Assembly (NCBI GenBank): GCA_910584245.1
Contig: CAJTZF010000020.1
Coordinates: forward strand, 1 to 47,587
Source of the DNA: an uncultured Eubacterium sp.
GTDB taxonomy: Bacteria; Bacillota; Clostridia; Lachnospirales; Lachnospiraceae
Length of the DNA stretch: 47,587 bases
Reading direction: 5' to 3'
The notes beneath the pieces are model-generated. The model was not told the DNA's origin. It did no database searches and saw nothing but the letters and a program-made list of their open reading frames with translations. The translations under genes and the position numbers were made by a program. This document shows, in pieces, positions 43,440-47,587 of this stretch. Positions within the stretch are counted from its first letter, which is position 1; each line of letters begins with the position of its first letter.

Positions 43440-44561
43440 ATGAAGCAAAAAATGAAAAAAGCTGTTTCTTTGGCTGTCATTGGTGCATTAGCATTTACAA
43501 GTGCAATTGGAAACAATGTTGAGTCAAAAGCAGCAGCAAAGACGAAAAAAATCGTCATGAACAAGAAAAAAGTCACTTTAAATGTAGGTAAAACCTTTAA
43601 ATTAAAAGTTAAAAAGGTCACACCTTCGAAAGCGAGTAAAGCGGTTACTTACAAATCCAGTAAAAAGAAAGTTGCAACCGTAAGCAAAAAAGGAGTTATC
43701 AAAGGTGTTAAGGCCGGAACAGCCAAAATAACAGTAACTTCTAAGAAAAATAAAAAAGCGAAAGCTACCGTTACCGTAACGGTTAAGAAGGCAGCTATTA
43801 CGCCAGCACCAAGTACTGCCCCAGCAATTACTAACCCACCGGCAGCTAGCAACACTCCAGCAGCTAGCAATCCTCCGGCAAACAGTAATGCCCCAGCAGC
43901 TAGCAATCCTCCGGCAAGCGCAACTCCTCCGGTAGCTTCTAAAACACCAGCGCCTTCTAAGACACCGGCGCCAAGCAGGACTCCGAAACCGACTCCGACT
44001 CCGAAGTATACACCACCTGCTAACACAGCACCACCGGAAGCTGATTACGACTTTACAGATGAAGATTCTTACAAAAATGAATCTCCTGAGAGCGCGACAA
44101 CACAGGTAAATGCAGACGGTACAATCACTATTAAATATATCAAGCAGTATGGCGCAGTTAATTTCTATTTGCCAGATAATGCAGAGAATTACTACAGTGA
44201 TTATAAGTCTGTAACGATCACATACACTAGTGAGGGCGGCGATTTAGGATATGCTCTGTATGACAAGGATATGGACTTCTCAGGTGTGAGCGGCGACGGT
44301 TCAGAGCCTGGTAAACATCCAGACTGGTCGAAAGCGTTAAAAGAGTCGAAAGGGAAATATTCAAGCATTTCCTTTAATGTAACAGACGAGTGCGTTGGCG
44401 GCGTGATCCGCGGTGTACAGATCTTCTGTCCAGACGAAGTTTCTGATACTGCTCCAATCACGATAACCGTTAAATCCATTAAGTTCAACAAAGAACTTTC
44501 TGCTAATCCAAACGTGCCAGTTGAGGTTCCTGGAACAGACATTCCTGGATCCTGGAAATGA
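43440..44561 (+). CDS. Secreted BIG2-domain protein with Pro/Ala/Ser/Asn linker and a C-terminal beta domain
   Basis: A 373-residue exported protein. Signal peptide about 1-32 (MKKAVSLAVIGALAFTSAIG). A bacterial Ig-like group 2 domain follows (KKVTLNVGKTFKLKVKKVTP, then VATVSKKGVIKGVKAGTAKI), very rich in lysine. A linker of about 80 residues repeats PPAASN and KTPAPS units. The last 160 residues form a beta domain with DGTITIKYIKQYGAVNFYLP, similar in feel to carbohydrate-binding modules, which I cannot name. AAGGAG lies eight bases before the ATG. No anchor motif is visible, so the basic Ig domain may bind the wall. Confidence 0.82.
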   Translation: MKQKMKKAVSLAVIGALAFTSAIGNNVESKAAAKTKKIVMNKKKVTLNVGKTFKLKVKKVTPSKASKAVTYKSSKKKVATVSKKGVIKGVKAGTAKITVTSKKNKKAKATVTVTVKKAAITPAPSTAPAITNPPAASNTPAASNPPANSNAPAASNPPASATPPVASKTPAPSKTPAPSRTPKPTPTPKYTPPANTAPPEADYDFTDEDSYKNESPESATTQVNADGTITIKYIKQYGAVNFYLPDNAENYYSDYKSVTITYTSEGGDLGYALYDKDMDFSGVSGDGSEPGKHPDWSKALKESKGKYSSISFNVTDECVGGVIRGVQIFCPDEVSDTAPITITVKSIKFNKELSANPNVPVEVPGTDIPGSWK

Positions 44562-44760
44562 ATCCGGTTCCATCGAAAGCGGCTCTGTTGAAAAATCGTT
44601 AGAGCCATCGAAGTTAGCTTCTAATGTCAAGAGCCTTGGCAGTAGTTTGAATGTATATACGAGCTTAGATAAAAAATATTTTAACCTGGGCCAGTGTATT
44701 CAAAGATTCATATAATTATCAGTCAAAAGAATTTAATTAAGCATTTTCTTACTACGAAAT

Positions 44761-44812
44761 AAAAGAAAACCGGGCATATCTGTCATGCAGCTATGTTCGG
44801 TTTTCTTTTTTG
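44761..44812 (+). terminator. Terminator of the BIG2 gene
   Basis: A perfect 12-base stem, AAAAGAAAACCG (44761-44772) with CGGTTTTCTTTT (44798-44809), followed by Ts. The region 44562-44904 holds no convincing gene apart from this hairpin. Confidence 0.85.
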
Positions 44813-44904
44813 TGGCATGTTACCTCCTTATAGTATATTGCTCTTGTATAAATTTAGAGGAAATCATTATACTATTATAATCAAGAGCATTGGAGGTAAA
44901 AAAT

Positions 44905-45069
44905 ATGAAGTATGCCGAAAAGGACAAACCTGTCAAAACTATACCAAAAGGGGTCTGGGAAAGCAGCCGGCCTGCCAAAGACAAAGTAAAACAAGAGGAT
45001 CGTGCAGACGACCCCCTCCAAGGGAACAAAAATAATTCCCACACAAACCATAATGAAAACAAGGCATAA
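44905..45069 (+). CDS. Small hydrophilic peptide gene of unknown function
   Basis: A 54-residue, highly charged peptide (start MKYAEKDKPVKTIPKGVWES, end NNSHTNHNENKA). GGAGG stands eight bases before the ATG, and a terminator follows directly after the stop, so it looks like an expressed unit between two terminators. There is no cysteine, signal peptide or membrane span; it is probably disordered. I know no family. Confidence 0.6.
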   Translation: MKYAEKDKPVKTIPKGVWESSRPAKDKVKQEDRADDPLQGNKNNSHTNHNENKA

Positions 45070-45081
45070 AATAACACGCAA

Positions 45082-45125
45082 AGGCCCCCTGCCTTAAACC
45101 AAGGTAAGGGGTCTTATTTATATTT
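45082..45125 (+). terminator. Terminator after the 54-residue peptide gene
   Basis: AGGCCCC and CCTT (45082-45095) pair with AAGG and GGGGTCT (45101-45114) around a short internal loop, followed by TATTTATATTT. The stretch 45126-45379 shows no gene. A weak promoter-like pair TAGAAT / TATACT lies at 45304-45332 with a 17-base spacer ahead of the Nudix gene. Confidence 0.75.
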
Positions 45126-45379
45126 ATGCACACACATCTACTAATAGCGCATACAATTAAAATGATATCGTGAATTTATTATCTGACACACGAACATAAA
45201 TTTTTTTAAACTAACATTTCATACCAAAATCCCCATTTACAGACAGATTGATGATTATTTTTAAAATTGTCAGTGGAAATTATTTCGCGTTTTGAGTAAG
45301 ATGTAGAATTATAGTGAATATTATGATATACTGTTTATATGGTTTAGAACGACAATCAGAATTGTTAGAGGGAAAAAAT

Positions 45380-45921
45380 ATGAATTTTAAGGAATTACCA
45401 GAAAGACTGACAGAGAAGTAATATATGAGAGCGATTATGTTTGCCTATATGCTGACAAGGTGAAATTACCAAATGGACATATTATTGAAAAATATCATCA
45501 AATTCATTATCCAAATGAAGCAGTAAGTATTGTCGTATTCAATGAGGAGGATGAGGTTTTGCTTATTCAATCTAAGCGATATACGGTAATGCGCTTGGAA
45601 TGGGAAATTCCCGCAGGTCGTATTGAAAACGGAGAGGAAAAAGAAGATGCTGCACGCCGGGAATGCATGGAAGAAACAGGATGTACGGTTAAAGACCTAA
45701 AATTCTTATGTACTCACAATCCGGCAAATGGGATGTCTGATTGTATATGTCATGTTTTTGCTGCAAAAGTCGATACGGAGTCTACAAGTTTTGATAAAAA
45801 TGAAGTAAGAGGGAAAAAATGGGTTTCAAGAGACATTGTTTTAGAGATGATAAAAAATAACGACACAAAGGATGGCGTTTCTATTTTGGCATTGCTTTTT
45901 GCACTAAAATTTTATAAATAA
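45380..45921 (+). pseudogene. Nudix hydrolase (ADP-ribose pyrophosphatase type) with a 5' frameshift
   Basis: The ATG at 45380 with AGAGGG upstream starts a 13-codon reading that stops at 45419 (MNFKELPERLTEK). The next frame continues REVIYESDYVCLYADKVKLP and an intact Nudix box (G-x5-E-x7-REcMEETG), to 45921. Joined, the two halves give a normal-length family member of about 180 residues. A missing tandem TGAC unit near 45408 would explain the shift. The truncated frame from GTG 45460 could still yield a 153-residue Nudix protein but without its N-terminal strand domain. Confidence 0.8.
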
Positions 45922-45949
45922 CTATTAACTGCTATAGGGGAAATTTACC

Positions 45950-46200
45950 ATGAATAAGCTTTTGCTCGTTGACGGAAGCAATCTTTTATTTCAAATGTTT
46001 TTTGGAATGCCCGGGAAAGCTATTCAAGGAACACTGGGATTTGTAGGCGGATTGCTTAATGTTATCTTATCATTTGATAGTGATTTCTTTCAACTTATTC
46101 CATATTAACCCCAGTCAATATGCTGATTTTAAATCATTGACCGGAGACGTTTCCGATAATATTAAAAGTGCAGACAGCATTGATAAACCGTCTATCAAAG
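45950..46200 (+). pseudogene. Shredded 5'-3' exonuclease / flap nuclease remnant
   Basis: GGGGAAA precedes an ATG at 45950 that opens MNKLLLVDGSNLLFQMFFGM, the typical start of the DNA polymerase I-like 5'-3' exonuclease family. The reading then skips to SFDSDFFQLI and stops at 46108. In another frame INPSQYADFKSLTGDVSDNI follows at about 46104-46165, which is the helical-arch end of the same family. At least two internal deletions and a frameshift are needed, so this is a decayed gene of which about 75 residues survive. The 46201-46420 remainder shows no gene. Confidence 0.75.
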
Positions 46201-46420
46201 ATTCCATATCTAACTCTTTTATTCCATTTTTATTTTGGCAACACAAAAATAGCTTCTCCAAAAACTTGATAGGGAACCAACACCCACAATCTTATCTTCA
46301 CTCGATATATATGCACAAACATATCAGACCTGCCTGCGTAACTGTGCATCCACCCAGAATACAATTACTTCTAAGTATGTCTGTAATGCATAAGAAAGGC
46401 GGCGTAAACAAGGAAAGCTT

Positions 46421-46738
46421 CTATTTCTTATATTTTGTTTCAATTTTAAGATATGCGATTATCATTACGATCACCAAAATCATTACCCCAAAAGTCACAA
46501 AAATCCATATGGGAGAATTTTGCTGTAGAAATAAGAAAGTGATTCCAATAATTTCAACCATACCCGCCACAACAAACCATAATATTGATACTGCATTATT
46601 ATAATGCTTTACATCCTCTACAATTGGTGGTTTGACAAAAGTAAAGAATCCTACTGCCTCACGTGATTTGCGACAACTAATTCCTATGCTCAAAAAGATT
46701 ACAGCAATTACGCTCACGATAATAAATCCAATAATCAT
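46421..46738 (-). CDS. DUF3784 small membrane protein
   Basis: A 105-residue protein with three membrane spans. The N-terminus (MIIGFIIVSVIAVIFLSIGI), the loop GFFTFVKPPIVEDVKHYNNA and the last helices fit DUF3784, a family of unknown role. GAGGAGG lies eight bases before the ATG at 46738. It starts just downstream of the terminator of the tRNA operon on the same strand, so it may be a separate unit. Confidence 0.8.
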   Translation of the reverse strand: MIIGFIIVSVIAVIFLSIGISCRKSREAVGFFTFVKPPIVEDVKHYNNAVSILWFVVAGMVEIIGITFLFLQQNSPIWIFVTFGVMILVIVMIIAYLKIETKYKK

Positions 46739-46759
46739 AGCATTTACCTCCTCAAAAAC

Positions 46760-46798
46760 AAAAAAACGTGTAACTAGCAAATTCATACTAATTACACG
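46760..46798 (-). terminator. Terminator of the rRNA-tRNA operon
   Basis: The 11-base arms 46767-46777 and 46788-46798 (CGTGTAA with TTACACG and beyond, one mismatch) are followed on the minus strand by at least seven Ts (46760-46766). It lies directly after tRNA-Lys, the last gene of the operon. Confidence 0.85.
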
Positions 46799-46809
46799 AC
46801 TACTATTAA

Positions 46810-46882
46810 TGAGGCATCGGGGACTCGAACCCCGGACAACTTGATTAAAAGTCAAGTGCTCTACCACCTGAGCTAATGCCCC
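46810..46882 (-). tRNA. tRNA-Lys (anticodon TTT)
   Basis: 73-base cloverleaf on the minus strand with anticodon loop CTTTTAA, D-arm AGCTCAGGTGGTAGAGC and T-arm GGTTCGAGTCC. No CCA is encoded. Confidence 0.97.
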
Positions 46883-46888
46883 AAAAAA

Positions 46889-46961
<73 letters not shown>

Positions 46962-46966
46962 ATAAA

Positions 46967-47040
<74 letters not shown>

Positions 47041-47077
47041 ACAAAATTATGATTTCCAAACCTTTATCTATTGTAAC

Positions 47078-47159
47078 TGGGCGGAGAAGGATTCGAACCT
47101 TCGAAAGCGTAGCTAACAGATTTACAGTCTGCCCCCTTTGGCCACTCGGGAATCCGCCC
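47078..47159 (-). tRNA. tRNA-Tyr (anticodon GTA)
   Basis: 82-base class II tRNA with a long variable arm, anticodon CTGTAAATCTG and T-arm GGTTCGAATCC. Confidence 0.96.
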
Positions 47160-47163
47160 AAAG

Positions 47164-47236
47164 AGCCGACGACCGGACTTGAACCGGTAACCTGCTGATT
47201 ACAAATCAGCTGCTCTGCCAATTGAGCCACGTCGGC
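47164..47236 (-). tRNA. tRNA-Thr (anticodon TGT)
   Basis: 73-base cloverleaf, acceptor GCCGACG, anticodon loop TTTGTAA, T-arm GGTTCAAGTCC. Confidence 0.96.
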
Positions 47237-47244
47237 ATAGTTTA

Positions 47245-47317
47245 TGGGACCTATAGGGCTCGAACCTATGACCCTCTGCTTGTAAGGCAGATGCTCTCCC
47301 AGCTGAGCTAAGATCCC
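47245..47317 (-). tRNA. tRNA-Val (anticodon TAC)
   Basis: 73-base cloverleaf, acceptor GGGATCT, anticodon loop CTTACAA, T-arm GGTTCGAGCCC. Confidence 0.96.
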
Positions 47318-47391
47318 ATATTAAAACGTCGTGATTTTAACTACTTGTAAAAATAAAATCACATATCTAATGTACCTCATCTCTCGATGAA

Positions 47392-47465
47392 CGACCCAGG
47401 AGGGACTCGAACCCTTGACCTCTGCCGTGACAGGGCAGCGCTCTAACCAACTGAGCTACTGGGCC
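47392..47465 (-). tRNA. tRNA-Asp (anticodon GTC)
   Basis: 74-base cloverleaf, acceptor GGCCCAG, anticodon loop CTGTCAC, T-arm GGTTCGAGTCC. It is the first tRNA after 23S rRNA; no 5S gene lies between them. Confidence 0.96.
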
Positions 47466-47534
47466 ATCTTTATATCATTAAAACATTTGTACCTTCAAAA
47501 CTACACATTCACATGAACCATTTCCTGAACTCAA

Positions 47535-47587
47535 GGTCAAGCCTTCGACCTATTAGTATCTGTCAGCTCCACACATTACTGTGCTTC
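47535..47587 (-). rRNA. 23S rRNA, 3' end only
   Basis: The minus strand reads AGATACTAATAGGTCG and GGCTTGACC, the conserved last helix of 23S rRNA. Only about 53 bases are inside the window; the body lies beyond the right edge. A spacer of 69 bases separates it from tRNA-Asp. Confidence 0.9.

Noticed and set aside
44521..44715. An open frame running past the BIG2 stop (begins MRFLEQTFLDPGNESGSIES)
   Set aside because: No ribosome site, no recognisable domain, and it overlaps the true gene end; likely a chance frame, although a frameshifted tail cannot be excluded.
46059..46604. Long plus-strand frame across the exonuclease remnant
   Set aside because: Only the first part carries exonuclease-like residues; the rest lies antisense to the DUF3784 gene and shows no protein-like features.
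47466..47534. A 5S rRNA gene between tRNA-Asp and 23S
   Set aside because: Only a 69-base spacer is present, too short for the about 117-base 5S gene.

Overview
The window looks like a chromosomal segment of a spore-forming, probably motile Lachnospiraceae (Clostridia). The evidence is AT-leaning DNA with strong AGGAGG-type ribosome sites, a spoIIR sporulation gene, a Tad-type pilus locus with a DUF5702/TadG-like gene and an FHA/DUF6382 protein, flagellin plus FliS, several secreted glycan enzymes with lysine-rich Ig/FnIII-like wall domains, and an rRNA-tRNA operon of clostridial type. No phage, insertion sequence or CRISPR array was found.

Layout. 1-4089 (minus): a secreted FnIII/leucine-rich protein, the yhaM exonuclease and an edge-truncated rlmD rRNA methyltransferase. 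4228-10408 (plus): mutS2 with a clear promoter, an OmpR/histidine-kinase pair, a DUF4474 protein and a metallophosphoesterase. 10411-13759: an AraC regulator divergent from a large secreted GH43 enzyme, with a candidate AraC operator between them. 13848-16874: a REC-ComFB fusion, an unexplained structured RNA-like element, mecA, a DUF1858 protein and a 2[4Fe-4S] ferredoxin. 16993-22394 (minus): pgi, a membrane protein, murG, HIT, a flavodoxin-SCP2 fusion and a rhomboid protease. 22506-23936 (plus): a RACo-like corrinoid activator.

23912-33675 (minus) is a compact Tad (type IVc) pilus locus, in order of transcription tadV, tadZ, tadA/cpaF, tadB, tadC, flp, DUF5702, tadE-like, a second prepilin peptidase, a second tadE-like gene and an FHA/DUF6382 gene. 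Many genes overlap by four bases, which suggests translational coupling. Its odd parts are two prepilin peptidases, a pseudopilin with two putative zinc-knuckle-like cysteine modules, a TadZ without the usual P-loop lysine, and a possible AUA start for the first gene.

34126-39576 (minus) holds spoIIR, a 941-residue repeat protein, a flagellin with ten cysteines and fliS. The repeat protein and flagellin genes are coupled through a TAATG overlap. 39700-43083: ispE convergent with a GH3 glucosidase that has reversed domain order. 43175-44561: tRNA-Gly and a secreted BIG2 protein. 44905-46738 is a decaying stretch: a 54-residue peptide gene, a frameshifted Nudix hydrolase, a shredded 5'-3' exonuclease and a DUF3784 gene. 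The right end (minus) is the 3' end of 23S rRNA followed by seven tRNA genes and a terminator, with no 5S gene between 23S and the tRNAs.

The most distinctive content is the Tad locus, the cysteine-rich flagellin operon, and the small structured or broken elements around 15.0 kb and 45.4-46.2 kb. All functional calls are made by reading translated sequence and recalling families; no database search was run.
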